Part shown: one piece after another, positions 16,628-27,384 of the stretch
How positions within the stretch are numbered: position 1 is the stretch's first letter
How the letters are laid out: every line of letters starts with the position of its first letter
NCBI RefSeq assembly: GCF_017873095.1
Contig: NZ_JAGGJU010000011.1
Span: 1 to 64,000, forward strand
Origin: Heterorhizobium halophytocola
Lineage (GTDB): Bacteria; Pseudomonadota; Alphaproteobacteria; Rhizobiales; Rhizobiaceae
Direction: 5' to 3'
Length of the DNA: 64,000 bases
Made by a program: the position numbers and the translations under genes
The notes under the pieces: model-generated
What the model saw: the letters and a program-made list of their open reading frames with translations, nothing else
Database searches by the model: none
Told to the model about the DNA's origin: nothing

Positions 16628-16917
16628 CGCCATCCTCCATGCCGCCCACGCATCCCTCTGAGGCAACGCCTGCGTCTCTGCGGCGGTTCCGGAGGCGACA
16701 GGGATGGTGTGCCCAGCACCGCCGGTCCGGTGCAAACCCGCCGAAGACGCACGCCTCCCGTTAACCCCGCCCCTCTTTTTTGGCGGCAGCCCTGTACATT
16801 TGCGGGATTCGGGGCTAGGAACGCCGCAAATCCCGCGCGAACCGAGTGAATTCTTCGCGCGCGCCCGCTCTGCCAATAGAGCGAGGCACTGACACCGTTT
16901 TTCGAAAGATACGCTTC
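16628..16917. other. Divergent gap with short inverted repeat
   Basis: About 290 bp between the hydrolase and the RNA helicase. GCGGGATT at 16802-16809 and AATCCCGC at 16829-16836 form an 8-bp inverted repeat in what would be the helicase leader. No gene is seen. DEAD-box helicase messages often carry regulated leaders, but nothing here proves one. Confidence 0.4.
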
Positions 16918-18969
16918 ATGATCGAAAAAGACGGCCTCGCGCCGCCGATTGCCGCAGCTTTGGCCAAGCGCGGCTATGAGTCCCTCACCCCCGTGCAGGA
17001 AGCCATGCTCGATCCCGAGCTCACCACCCGTGACGCCCTGGTCTCGGCCCAAACCGGCTCGGGCAAGACGGTGGCCTTCGGCATTGCGCTCGCCGCAAAC
17101 CTGCTGGAAGGCAAGGATCGCTTCGGCCGCGCCGGCGCGCCGCTGGCACTCTGCATCGCCCCGACCCGCGAACTGGCGCTGCAGGTCAAGCGCGAGCTGG
17201 ACTGGCTTTATGCCGAAGCCGGCGCCGAGATCGCCTCCTGCGTCGGCGGCATGGATCCGCGCACCGAGCGGCGGGCCCTGGAACGCGGCGCCCATATCAT
17301 CGTCGGCACGCCCGGCCGTCTGCGCGACCACATCACGCGGCGCGCGCTCGACCTCTCCGAAATCCGCGCCGTCGTGCTGGACGAGGCCGACGAGATGCTC
17401 GACCTCGGCTTCCGCGAGGACCTTGAATTCATCCTCAAGGCCTCGCCCGACGAGCGCCGCACGCTGATGTTCTCGGCCACCGTGCCGCGCGCCATCGCCG
17501 ACCTCGCCCGCAATTTCCAGCGCGATGCGATGCGCATCCAGACGGCCGCCGAACAGCGCCAGCATGTCGACATCGAATACCGCGCGCTGGTCTCGGTCCC
17601 CTCCGACAAGGAAAATGCGATCGTCAACGTGCTGCGCTATTATGAAGCGCGCAATGCCATCGTGTTCTGCTCGACCCGCGCCAACGTCAACCACCTGACC
17701 TCCCGGCTGTCGAACCGCGGCTTCTCGGTCGTGGCGCTGTCGGGCGAGCTGTCGCAGAACGAACGCACCCACGCGCTGCAGGCCATGCGCGATGGCCGCG
17801 CCCGCGTCTGCATCGCCACCGACGTCGCCGCCCGCGGCATCGACCTGCCGGGTCTAGAACTCGTCATCCATGCGGACCTGCCGACCAATTCCGAAACCCT
17901 GCTGCACCGTTCGGGCCGTACCGGCCGCGCCGGCAACAAGGGGATTTCGGCACTGATCGTGCCGGTCAACCAGCGCCGCAAGGCCGAACGCCTGCTCGGC
18001 GGCGCCAAGGTGCAGCCGAACTGGGACAACCCGCCTTCGGCCGACCAGGTGCTGGCCCGAGACCAGGAGCGGATGCTGGCCGAGACCGTGCTGGCCGATG
18101 CGATCACGGAAGACGAACGCGAGACCGTGGCAGCGCTGACCGAGCGCTACAGCGCCGAACAGCTGGCCGCCGCCTTCGCCCGCCTTTATACCGTCAACCG
18201 CTCCGCCCCCGAAGACATTGCCCAGCTCAACGTCCAGGCCGAGCGCAAGCCGCGCGAGCGTGGTGAACGCGAGCCGTTTTCCGGCGAACGCGCCGAGCCG
18301 CGCCCGCGCGACCAGTTCGGCCCCAGCCGCTGGTTCTCGGTCTCGGTCGGCCGCCGGCAGAGCGCCGAACCGCGCTGGCTGATCCCGATGCTGTGCCGCC
18401 ACGGCAAGATCTCGAAGAACGATATCGGCGCGATCAAGCTGCAGCCGGAAGAAAGTTTCGTCGAGATCTCCGAGGAGAGCGTCGATCGCTTCGTCTCGGC
18501 TCTCGGCCCCAACAAGACGCTGGAGCGCGGCATCCTGGTCAAGGAACTGGACGGCGTGCCGGACTTTTCCACAAGCCCGAAGGCGCCGAAGCGCCGGGAC
18601 GACTGGGGCGACAAGCGCGAGGAGCGCGCACCGCGCAAATTCGCCAAGGATGGCGACAAGCCGCGCGCCTTCAAGAAGGACGGCGACCGCTTCGAGGACC
18701 GCAAGCCGGCCAAGGCGAAGCCGAGCGACGATCTGCGCGCTGCCGATAACGAAGTCTGGGGCGATGCGCCGGCCAAGCCGATGAAGCGCCGTTTCGAAGA
18801 CGGTGCCGGCCCGGGCAAGCATCCGGCCGCCCGCACCGAAGGTCGCGGCGGCAAGCCCGGCGACAAGCCCTTCACCCGCAAGGCCGACGGCGACAAGCCG
18901 CGTTCGTTCAAGAAGGACGGTGCCAAGCCCGGTCCGAAGAAGGGCAAGCCCGCCGGCCGCCCGCGCTGA
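16918..18969 (+). CDS. DEAD-box ATP-dependent RNA helicase with DbpA-type domain
   Basis: A 683-residue RNA helicase of the DeaD/CsdA type, expected to remodel RNA in ribosome assembly or cold adaptation. Motifs in order: Q motif GYESLTPVQ (19-27), Walker A AQTGSGKT (44-51), PTREL, TPGR, DEAD (155-158), SAT (186-188), then ARGIDLP and HRSGRTGRAG. A DbpA-like RNA-binding domain follows (RWFSVSVGRRQSAEPRWLIP ... GAIKLQPEESFVEI). The last 140 residues are a low-complexity Lys/Arg/Asp/Gly tail with repeated DGDKPR(A/S)FKKDG units. The ATG at 16918 begins the family-like MIEKDGLAPPIAAAL. Confidence 0.93.
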   Translation: MIEKDGLAPPIAAALAKRGYESLTPVQEAMLDPELTTRDALVSAQTGSGKTVAFGIALAANLLEGKDRFGRAGAPLALCIAPTRELALQVKRELDWLYAEAGAEIASCVGGMDPRTERRALERGAHIIVGTPGRLRDHITRRALDLSEIRAVVLDEADEMLDLGFREDLEFILKASPDERRTLMFSATVPRAIADLARNFQRDAMRIQTAAEQRQHVDIEYRALVSVPSDKENAIVNVLRYYEARNAIVFCSTRANVNHLTSRLSNRGFSVVALSGELSQNERTHALQAMRDGRARVCIATDVAARGIDLPGLELVIHADLPTNSETLLHRSGRTGRAGNKGISALIVPVNQRRKAERLLGGAKVQPNWDNPPSADQVLARDQERMLAETVLADAITEDERETVAALTERYSAEQLAAAFARLYTVNRSAPEDIAQLNVQAERKPRERGEREPFSGERAEPRPRDQFGPSRWFSVSVGRRQSAEPRWLIPMLCRHGKISKNDIGAIKLQPEESFVEISEESVDRFVSALGPNKTLERGILVKELDGVPDFSTSPKAPKRRDDWGDKREERAPRKFAKDGDKPRAFKKDGDRFEDRKPAKAKPSDDLRAADNEVWGDAPAKPMKRRFEDGAGPGKHPAARTEGRGGKPGDKPFTRKADGDKPRSFKKDGAKPGPKKGKPAGRPR

Positions 18970-19078
18970 CCGCTTCGGCGCTCTAAACAATCTGTTCCGC
19001 CGGTGCCGCGTGATCCGCGTCGCCGGCGGAACCATTTGTGCAAGCTTCGCATTTTCACGGTCAGGCGGAGGGTAGCGC

Positions 19079-19960
19079 GTGACCACCAGAAGGGCTCGAT
19101 CGGCAGACGCCGGCTCCAGCGAGGACAGGGATTTCCTGATCGGCATCGCACGCGGCATTGCCGGTGCGCTGCTGTTTGCCGTTCCGATGCTGATGACCTC
19201 GGAAATGTGGTATCTGGGATTTTACATTGGGCGCGGCAAGCTGCTGCTGCTGATGCTGCTGACCATTCCCCTGCTTGTCGTGCTGGCCCATCGGCTCGGC
19301 TTTGAAAAGACCCGTACCTGGGGACAGGCGGCCCGCGATGCGACCGTCGCCTACGGTATCGGCATTTTCACCAGCATTCTTTTCCTGGCGCTGTTCGGCC
19401 TGATCAAGCCCGGCATGTCGGCCGACGAGATCATCGGCAAGATCGCGATACAGGCGGTTTCCGCCTCGATCGGCGCCATGCTCGGTCGCAGCCAGCTTGG
19501 CGGCACGTCCGACGATGACAACAAGGACGATGACGACGAAGAGGGCGACGACGCGCCGGAGCGCCAGACGCCCTATGTGATCGAACTCTTCATGATGGCG
19601 GTCGGGGCCCTGTTCATCTCGTTCAATGTCGCGCCGACCGAGGAGGTCATCCTCGTCTCCTACAAGATGACCTATTGGCATGCGCTGGCGATGATCGTCA
19701 TCTCGCTCTCCATGATGCACGCCTTCGTCTACGCGCTGGCCTTCCAGGGCGGCCATGAACTGAAACCCGAAACGCCGCAATGGCATGCCTTTGTCCGTTT
19801 CACCCTGCCCGGCTACGTCGTGTCGCTGCTGATCAGCGTCTATACGCTCTGGACCTTCGGGCGGCTGGGCGGCGTCGCCCCGGTGACGACGGCGATGACG
19901 GTGGTCGTGCTCGGCCTGCCTGGTGCGCTCGGTGCCGCCGCCGCCAGACTGATCCTGTGA
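19079..19960 (+). CDS. TIGR02587-type integral membrane protein
   Basis: A 293-residue membrane protein with about seven hydrophobic helices and a strongly acidic loop (DDDNKDDDDEEGDD, about residues 144-157). The N-terminal FLIGIARGIAGALLFAVPMLMTSEMW segment and the central FNVAPTEEVILVSYKMTYWHALAM segment match the TIGR02587 family of uncharacterised proteins. It starts at a GTG preceded by GGAGGG. The next gene encodes the family's usual partner, TIGR02588, 10 bp downstream, so they very likely act together; no function is established for either. Confidence 0.82.
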   Translation: MTTRRARSADAGSSEDRDFLIGIARGIAGALLFAVPMLMTSEMWYLGFYIGRGKLLLLMLLTIPLLVVLAHRLGFEKTRTWGQAARDATVAYGIGIFTSILFLALFGLIKPGMSADEIIGKIAIQAVSASIGAMLGRSQLGGTSDDDNKDDDDEEGDDAPERQTPYVIELFMMAVGALFISFNVAPTEEVILVSYKMTYWHALAMIVISLSMMHAFVYALAFQGGHELKPETPQWHAFVRFTLPGYVVSLLISVYTLWTFGRLGGVAPVTTAMTVVVLGLPGALGAAAARLIL

Positions 19961-19970
19961 GGACGACACG

Positions 19971-20378
19971 ATGACCACCACCCGCAACGGCATTCACACC
20001 GAAGATCACGAGGCGCATCTGGTCGAATGGATCACCGGCGCGGTGTCCGGGCTGCTGGTCGCGGCCCTGATCGGCTGGATCGGCTGGCAGGCGGTCACCG
20101 CCAGCGCGGAGGCTCCGTATTTCATGGTGGACGGAGTGAGGACGACAAAGATCGGCGACGGCTGGCGGGTGGAATTCGCCGTCCATAACAAGGCCAATAC
20201 CACGGCCGCCGGCGTGGTGGTCGAGGGCACATTGAAGACAGGCGAGACGGCCGAGACCGATCAGGTGACGCTCGACTATGTGCCGGGACAATCGGAAACG
20301 ACCGGTGGCCTGATGTTTTCCAGCGACCCGGCCAAAGCTGCGCTGAAGATAAGGGTGGCAGGCTATACCGAGCCATGA
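19971..20378 (+). CDS. TIGR02588-type membrane-anchored protein
   Basis: A 135-residue protein with one membrane helix near residues 23-45 (SGLLVAALIGWIGWQAV) and a C-terminal beta-rich domain (WRVEFAVHNKANTTAAGVVVEGTL...), which would lie outside the cytoplasm. The Trp-rich helix and the VEFAVHN strand fit TIGR02588, a family that occurs next to TIGR02587 proteins. It begins 10 bp after its partner's stop and is convergent with the methyltransferase gene. Function unknown. Confidence 0.82.
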   Translation: MTTTRNGIHTEDHEAHLVEWITGAVSGLLVAALIGWIGWQAVTASAEAPYFMVDGVRTTKIGDGWRVEFAVHNKANTTAAGVVVEGTLKTGETAETDQVTLDYVPGQSETTGGLMFSSDPAKAALKIRVAGYTEP

Positions 20379-20393
20379 AGGGCCCCCCGCCCC

Positions 20394-21128
20394 TCAGGCG
20401 CTGCGTTGGGCCGAAACCAGCAACATCATCGGCCGCTCGAGCTCCTCTGCAAGAGCGGGATCTTCACGGATCTGCACAGGCGACGGCGCGAATTCCTCGA
20501 CACGGGTGATGGCGAAACCTGAAGCGATCAGGGTGTTGAGTGTCGTGGCCATGGTGCGGTGGTATTTCAGCACGCCCTTTGCAAACCAGTCGGTACGCCG
20601 TTCACCCTCGACGGCATAGCCGTTGACCGGCCAGGTCTTGCGCCCGTCTTCGTCCGCGATCCAGTGCGGATGGGCCGCCGCCATGAAGATCGGATGCTCG
20701 ATGATGAAGACCAGATGGCCGCCCGGCACGATCGCCCGGTGCAGCATGCGGATCAACCGGTCGAAATCCTGGACGTAATGGAACGCCAGCGAGCTGTAGC
20801 CGAGTTCGAAACCGGCCGGCGGCAATTCGAGCAGGTCCATGTCCACAATCCGGTACTCGATGCCGCTGTCTGCGGTTTCGGCCCGCGCACGCGCGATCAT
20901 GTTTTGGGAGAGATCGAGCCCGAGCACGGACGAGGCGCCCTGGTCCCGCATCCAGCGCGATACCCAGCCGAAACCGCAGCCCAGATCGACCACCCGCTTG
21001 CCGGCAACGCTCGGCAACATGGCCCGCGCCGTCTCCCACTCCGGCGCAGCCTCAAGACCGTCCACCTGCCGCGGCAACTGGCTGTAGCCGGCGAAGAAAT
21101 CGGGGGTGTCATAGATGTTCTGGGCCAT
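20394..21128 (-). CDS. Class I SAM-dependent methyltransferase
   Basis: A 244-residue enzyme with motif I VVDLGCGFGWVSRWM, the acidic end of strand 2 in VLGLDLS, and motif IV-like FELGYSSLAFHYVQDFDRLI. Its general layout is that of UbiE/BioC-like small-molecule methyltransferases. The C-terminal region has a WFAKGVLKYHRT segment of the kind seen in small-molecule methyltransferases. The substrate cannot be inferred. The ATG at 21128 has a GGGAGAG site. It starts 26 bp after ligA ends on the same strand and may be its operon partner. Confidence 0.88.
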   Translation of the reverse strand: MAQNIYDTPDFFAGYSQLPRQVDGLEAAPEWETARAMLPSVAGKRVVDLGCGFGWVSRWMRDQGASSVLGLDLSQNMIARARAETADSGIEYRIVDMDLLELPPAGFELGYSSLAFHYVQDFDRLIRMLHRAIVPGGHLVFIIEHPIFMAAAHPHWIADEDGRKTWPVNGYAVEGERRTDWFAKGVLKYHRTMATTLNTLIASGFAITRVEEFAPSPVQIREDPALAEELERPMMLLVSAQRSA

Positions 21129-21154
21129 GCCACTCTCCCGCCAGTGTGTGCCTC

Positions 21155-23425
<2,271 letters not shown>

Positions 23426-24247
23426 TCATCCCTCTATAGCAGGCGTCCCCAGCTCAACCCTGGCAGTGATCGGCAGGTGGTCGGAGGCAAGCCGCGCCAG
23501 CGGCGTGTCGTGGACGAGGATGCCGTCGATCAGGCCGCTGCGATTGGCGATGATGCGGTCGAGCGACAGCATCGGCATGCGGGCCGGAAAGCTCGGCACC
23601 GGTGCCGGCAGCGGCCCGAACAGCTTTTCCAGCTTCCTCAGCGCCGAACCGTTGCCGAGCCGCCATTCGTTGAAATCGCCCATCATGATCGTCGGCCGGT
23701 CGTCGCGGCTTCCCAGCAGATCGAGGATTCGGTCGGCCTGCTGGCGCCGGGCCCAGCGCATCAGGCCGAAATGCGAGGCGATCACCCGCAACGCACCGCC
23801 GCGCTCCATCTCGATTTCGGCGATCACCGCGCCGCGCGGCTCCAGCCCCGGCAGTTTCAGCTGGTGCACGTCATGCACCGCCCCTTGACGAAACAGCAGC
23901 AGATTGCCGTGATAGCCATGCGATTTCGGCTGCGTCTCGATCGGCACCGGCATCAGTCCCGTCTCCTCCTTCAGCCGATGCAGGTCGAGCAGACCGGCCC
24001 GCTCGCCGAACCGCTCGTCGGCTTCCTGCAGCGCGATCACGTCGGGAGCGATTTCGCAGATCACATCCATGATTCGCGCCGGATCGAAGCGGCCATCGCT
24101 GCCGACGCATTTGTGCACATTGTAGGAGGCGACCAGCAGGCTGTCGCCGCCGCCGCGGTGGTCAGGACTGTCGAGCGGGCGCGAACGCTGGTTGCGGATC
24201 GAGGTCAGAACGTTCCTCGTCAGGGTATGTCGTCTCGTCACCGTCAT
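23426..24247 (-). CDS. Endonuclease/exonuclease/phosphatase family protein
   Basis: A 273-residue protein with the EEP metal-dependent fold: VASYNVHKCVG (first Asn), IALQEADERFG (catalytic Glu), SHFGL, MMGDFNEW and the final SDHLPITA. The first 40 residues are basic and lack a clear signal peptide. Such proteins include phosphodiesterases and nucleases, and the substrate is not evident. It lies directly after the cardiolipin synthase gene (41-bp gap to the chosen start; a TTG start would nearly abut it), the arrangement seen in many proteobacteria, which suggests a link to phospholipid chemistry. Confidence 0.86.
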   Translation of the reverse strand: MTVTRRHTLTRNVLTSIRNQRSRPLDSPDHRGGGDSLLVASYNVHKCVGSDGRFDPARIMDVICEIAPDVIALQEADERFGERAGLLDLHRLKEETGLMPVPIETQPKSHGYHGNLLLFRQGAVHDVHQLKLPGLEPRGAVIAEIEMERGGALRVIASHFGLMRWARRQQADRILDLLGSRDDRPTIMMGDFNEWRLGNGSALRKLEKLFGPLPAPVPSFPARMPMLSLDRIIANRSGLIDGILVHDTPLARLASDHLPITARVELGTPAIEG

Positions 24248-24287
24248 AAGTCTGCGCCATCCTCCATGCCCCGCGGGCTCCTCCAAC

Positions 24288-25733
24288 TCATAGATAGGGC
24301 GAGCCGAGCCAAAGAATACGGTCCAGCAGCCGCAGCAGGAAGGGGCGCCCGACGATCTCGTCGCGCGTCAGCTCATGCGCCGCGTCACGGGCGGCGAGCA
24401 CCCGGCGTTCTATGCCCTCGGCGAAGCGCTCGTCGTGGATTTCCAGATCGATCTCGAAATTCAGCCGCAGCGAGCGCGAATCGAGATTGGAGGAGCCGAC
24501 AAAGGACCAGCAACCGTCGACGACCATCAGCTTGGAATGGTCGAACGGCCCGGTCGCCTGGAACACCCGGCAGCCGTCGCGCAGCACCGCGCCGAACTGG
24601 CCCATCATCGCATGGGCGACGATCGCCAGATTGTTCTTCGAGGGCACGACGATATCGACCTCGACCCCGCGCCTTGCCGCCGTCGCAAGTGCCGCCAGGA
24701 AGGCCGCGTCGGGCAGGAAATAGGGCGACATGATGCGGATCGATAGCTCGGCGACGGAAAAGGCGCCCATCATCAGGCTGTGATTGGTCTCCAGCGATGC
24801 GTCCGGCCCCGAAATCACCGGGCGCACCAGCGCTCCGTCGCCATGGTCGACCGGTTGCGGCTGGCCGGTCCAGTGGGCGCCCTTCAGCACCTCGCCGGTC
24901 TCGAAATTCCAGTCGCCGGCCGCCACCGCAAAGAGATCGGACACCACCGGGCCGGTGACGCGGAAATGGGTGTCGTGCGCCGCATCCGGACCGGTAAAGG
25001 CATCGCGGATATTCATGCCGCCGGCAAAGGCGACGCGCCGGTCGACCACCAGGATCTTGCGGTGGGTGCGCAGATTCGCATAGGGCAGCCTGAGGCCGAC
25101 GATCACCGAACCGTTGAACACCGCGACAGGCACGCCGCCATCCTCCAAGAGCCCGCGGATGCTCGGCACGGTATAGCGGGCGCCCACCGCATCGATCAGT
25201 ACCCGCACCTCGACGCCGCGGCGCACCGCCGCGATCAGCCGGCCGGCTATCCGGCGGCCGATCTCGTCATTGTCGAAGATATAGGTTTCCAGCAGGATCG
25301 ACCGCTCGGCCGCGTCGATCGCCGCGATAAAGGCGGCATAGGTCTCGTCGCCGGTCGACAGAAGCTCGACCCGGTTGCCGGGCAGCAGCGGGGTGCGCGT
25401 CACGGTATCGCCAAGCCGTTTCAGCGAGGCCATGCGGCTGCCGAATCGCTCGATATAGCTTTCCCCTTCGGACAGATGGGTCAGAAGCTCGCGAAAATCG
25501 ACGCCCCGGCGCCGGCGCCGGCTGATGATCTGGCGACGGCGCATGCGGTTGACGCCGGCCACCAGATAGATCGCCGCGCCGATCAGCGGCGACAGCATGA
25601 TGACGCCGACCCAGCCGATTGCGGCGCGCACATCCTCCTTGGTCATCGCCGCGTGGATGACGGCGATCCCCCCGAGGACGAAGGACAGGACGGCGAGGAT
25701 ATGGGGCCAGTAGGACGCAATCGTTTGGAACAT
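24288..25733 (-). CDS. cls: Cardiolipin synthase (phospholipase D family)
   Basis: A 481-residue membrane enzyme joining phosphatidylglycerol molecules into cardiolipin. Two N-terminal helices (about residues 8-30 and 38-62) precede the paired HKD motifs: HRKILVVDRRVAFAGGMN and DHSKLMVVDGCWSFVGSSNLD. The length and the doubled motif fit bacterial Cls. The ATG at 25733 (MFQTIASYW) is preferred; a TTG lies three codons upstream. No convincing ribosome site is visible. It is the first gene downstream of the two unknown genes and 220 bp separate it from them. Confidence 0.9.
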   Translation of the reverse strand: MFQTIASYWPHILAVLSFVLGGIAVIHAAMTKEDVRAAIGWVGVIMLSPLIGAAIYLVAGVNRMRRRQIISRRRRRGVDFRELLTHLSEGESYIERFGSRMASLKRLGDTVTRTPLLPGNRVELLSTGDETYAAFIAAIDAAERSILLETYIFDNDEIGRRIAGRLIAAVRRGVEVRVLIDAVGARYTVPSIRGLLEDGGVPVAVFNGSVIVGLRLPYANLRTHRKILVVDRRVAFAGGMNIRDAFTGPDAAHDTHFRVTGPVVSDLFAVAAGDWNFETGEVLKGAHWTGQPQPVDHGDGALVRPVISGPDASLETNHSLMMGAFSVAELSIRIMSPYFLPDAAFLAALATAARRGVEVDIVVPSKNNLAIVAHAMMGQFGAVLRDGCRVFQATGPFDHSKLMVVDGCWSFVGSSNLDSRSLRLNFEIDLEIHDERFAEGIERRVLAARDAAHELTRDEIVGRPFLLRLLDRILWLGSPYL

Positions 25734-25954
25734 GCCGGGCAAGCTAGCGCGTCCGACGCCCGATGCAATATGTCGAGATCAGGTCGCGTGCGAATATTCC
25801 GGCGGAACCGCGGCCAGCATTCGCAAACCTAGCAATTGGAGCGCTTTCCCATGTCAGCATCATTCGGAAACGCCGTTCGCCATCGGCGACATCAAGCAAT
25901 GGTCGCTGGCGGTCTGAAAAACGCGTGCTACTCAAGGGGGCATCAACGGATGCA

Positions 25955-26461
25955 TCACGTGTCACGCTCACCAGGCCTTCGCCTCAACTGGGCCCCGCCC
26001 GGAACCCAGCCCTGTGGTCGTGGCGGAAGAGGCGGCGGCACGGGAGCGCCTGCCCCGGCTGCCACGACCGGTGCCGGTGCTGCAGGCGGCGGGCCAGGCG
26101 CTACGGCAGGGCCGGCAGGCGCCGGTCCCACGGCGGGTGGCGGTGGCGGCTGAAACTGAGGATTGGGAATCCGCGGCGGCGGTGGCGGTGCCGGTCCAAA
26201 CGGTAGGTCCAGATCATCCTCACTGTCACTTTCATCGTCACCGCTTCCGTCTGATCTACCGGTGCCGCGACCATCGAGACTGTCCCTTCCCCAATCCAGC
26301 ATTGCCGCAGGTGGCGGCGGCACGACCGCGGGCTGCGGGATCACCGGCGCCGCCACAGCGGGCTGCTGGGCGGGCACGGGCTGCTGAGCCGGCACGGGCT
26401 GCTGAGCTGCGCGGCGGCGAAACAACCTCGCGAAAGGCGAATTCCAGAATAGCTCCCACAT
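25955..26461 (-). CDS. Proline-rich low-complexity protein (unknown)
   Basis: A 168-residue protein I do not recognise. It starts with an amphipathic basic segment, MWELFWNSPFARLFRRRAA, then carries hexapeptide repeats of QQPVPA (residues 20-35), a Pro-rich stretch, an acidic Ser/Asp tract (GSGDDESDSEDDLDLPFG, about 73-89) and a long Pro/Ala/Gly-rich half. No folded domain is evident. GGAG lies seven bases before the ATG. It begins 34 bp after the unknown gene upstream ends, so the two probably form an operon. The strand choice rests on this ribosome site and pairing; the opposite frame is Gly/Ala-rich and lacks such support. Confidence 0.6.
   Translation of the reverse strand: MWELFWNSPFARLFRRRAAQQPVPAQQPVPAQQPAVAAPVIPQPAVVPPPPAAMLDWGRDSLDGRGTGRSDGSGDDESDSEDDLDLPFGPAPPPPPRIPNPQFQPPPPPAVGPAPAGPAVAPGPPPAAPAPVVAAGAGAPVPPPLPPRPQGWVPGGAQLRRRPGERDT
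26360..26409. repeat. 18-bp tandem repeat within the proline-rich gene
   Basis: The unit GGGCTGCTGAGCCGGCAC occurs at 26360-26377 and 26378-26395 with two mismatches, followed by a partial third copy. On the minus strand each unit encodes QQPVPA or close variants, so copy-number change would keep the frame and lengthen the N-terminal Pro/Gln region. Confidence 0.75.
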
Positions 26462-26495
26462 GGCGCATCTCCATCAACGATCGCTCATGAAATAT

Positions 26496-27173
26496 TCAAA
26501 GGGACTTTGCCAACGCCTTCAGGGGTGGTCCAAGACTTTTGCGGATGCCAATCTGGATCCCGAGACCGTTGTCGGCCTCCAGGATGCGGATGTCGTCGTC
26601 CTTCTCGATATAGTTCAGCAAGACCGCGACCTCGCGCGGCGAGCCCGGCATGACGCTGATCTTCTTCGCCACGCTGGAAATGAAGGCGGTGATTTCCGGG
26701 ACCTGTGCCCTGGCCTCGGGTTCATCGAGAGCCTTCAGCGCGCGCGTCAGGTTCTGCAGGCCGAGAAGCGCGGCCTTTTGCTGCTGCACGAGTGCGCGGC
26801 GCGCCTGTTCCGGGGCGGCAGAACCGCCGGCAGCATCGTCCTGCTGCTCCGTTTCGGCTTCGGCTCCGATCACCTTGACCGATAGCGGTATCTTCTCAGC
26901 CTTCAGGAACTGCATCATCGACCTAGCAGCGCCACTGAAGCCCCTCTCGCAGGTCAGGTTCAAAACGTTCCCGGCAAGCTGAAGGCTGCCATAGGCGACC
27001 TTGCCACCGCCGCTCGCCTCCTTTGCCGCCATGCTCATCGACTTTCCGGATTTCTTGCGGGACAGAAGCAGGGCACTGGCTCCCGGATCCTTGCCGCCAC
27101 AATAGGCGAAAGACATCGGCTCCGCCTTTGCCCTGTCGATCATTGTCCGCAGTTCGGATCCTTTGAGCGCCAT
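26496..27173 (-). CDS. Protein of unknown function, two-domain layout
   Basis: A 225-residue soluble protein I cannot assign. Residues 1-105 look like one alpha/beta domain (SFAYCGGKDPGASALLLSRKK, then KVAYGSLQLAGNVLNLTCERG and FLKAEKIPLSVKVIG). A linker with EQQDDAAGG leads to a helical region (110-190: long Gln/Lys/Ala helices and ITAFISSVAKKIS). It ends in DIRILEADNGLGIQIGIRKSLGPPLKAL. No signal peptide, membrane helix or catalytic motif is visible. The ATG at 27173 has no clear ribosome site and follows a 211-bp AT-rich gap. Its operon partner is the proline-rich gene. The base composition of the gene itself is like its neighbours. Confidence 0.65.
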   Translation of the reverse strand: MALKGSELRTMIDRAKAEPMSFAYCGGKDPGASALLLSRKKSGKSMSMAAKEASGGGKVAYGSLQLAGNVLNLTCERGFSGAARSMMQFLKAEKIPLSVKVIGAEAETEQQDDAAGGSAAPEQARRALVQQQKAALLGLQNLTRALKALDEPEARAQVPEITAFISSVAKKISVMPGSPREVAVLLNYIEKDDDIRILEADNGLGIQIGIRKSLGPPLKALAKSL

Positions 27174-27384
27174 ATTGGACTTGGCATATCTCCGTATAGC
27201 AACAGCTTAGCGCAACGGCCGTCCGACAAGACGACCGCACAACAATCAGAGAATGAAATCGGGCAAACAAGCTTCGAGAACGAAGCTCGACTTAAAAACT
27301 TACTGGACAATACGGTATCGCAAGGCTGCAATATTTACAACCAAAAAGCGATAATAGTACTAATATTGCAATTTACAATAACGC
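27174..27384. other. AT-rich gap upstream of recN end and the unknown cassette
   Basis: About 210 bp markedly richer in A and T than the flanks, particularly 27290-27380 (runs such as AATATTTACAACC and TAATATTGCAATTTACAATAA). It should hold the promoter for the two unknown genes and any terminator for recN. No repeat or tRNA-like sequence marking an insertion boundary was found. Confidence 0.5.

Noticed and set aside
16802..16836. 8-bp inverted repeat in the helicase leader as a cold-responsive RNA element
   Set aside because: The stem is short and nothing else in the leader resembles a known thermosensor or riboswitch.
25836..26153. A plus-strand Gly/Ala-rich frame opposite the proline-rich gene
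   Set aside because: It is the mirror image of the Pro-rich codons, has no ribosome site and is not part of any operon.
27174..27384. AT-rich gap as an insertion boundary or attachment site
   Set aside because: No direct repeat, tRNA-like sequence or integrase was found; low GC alone is normal for promoters.
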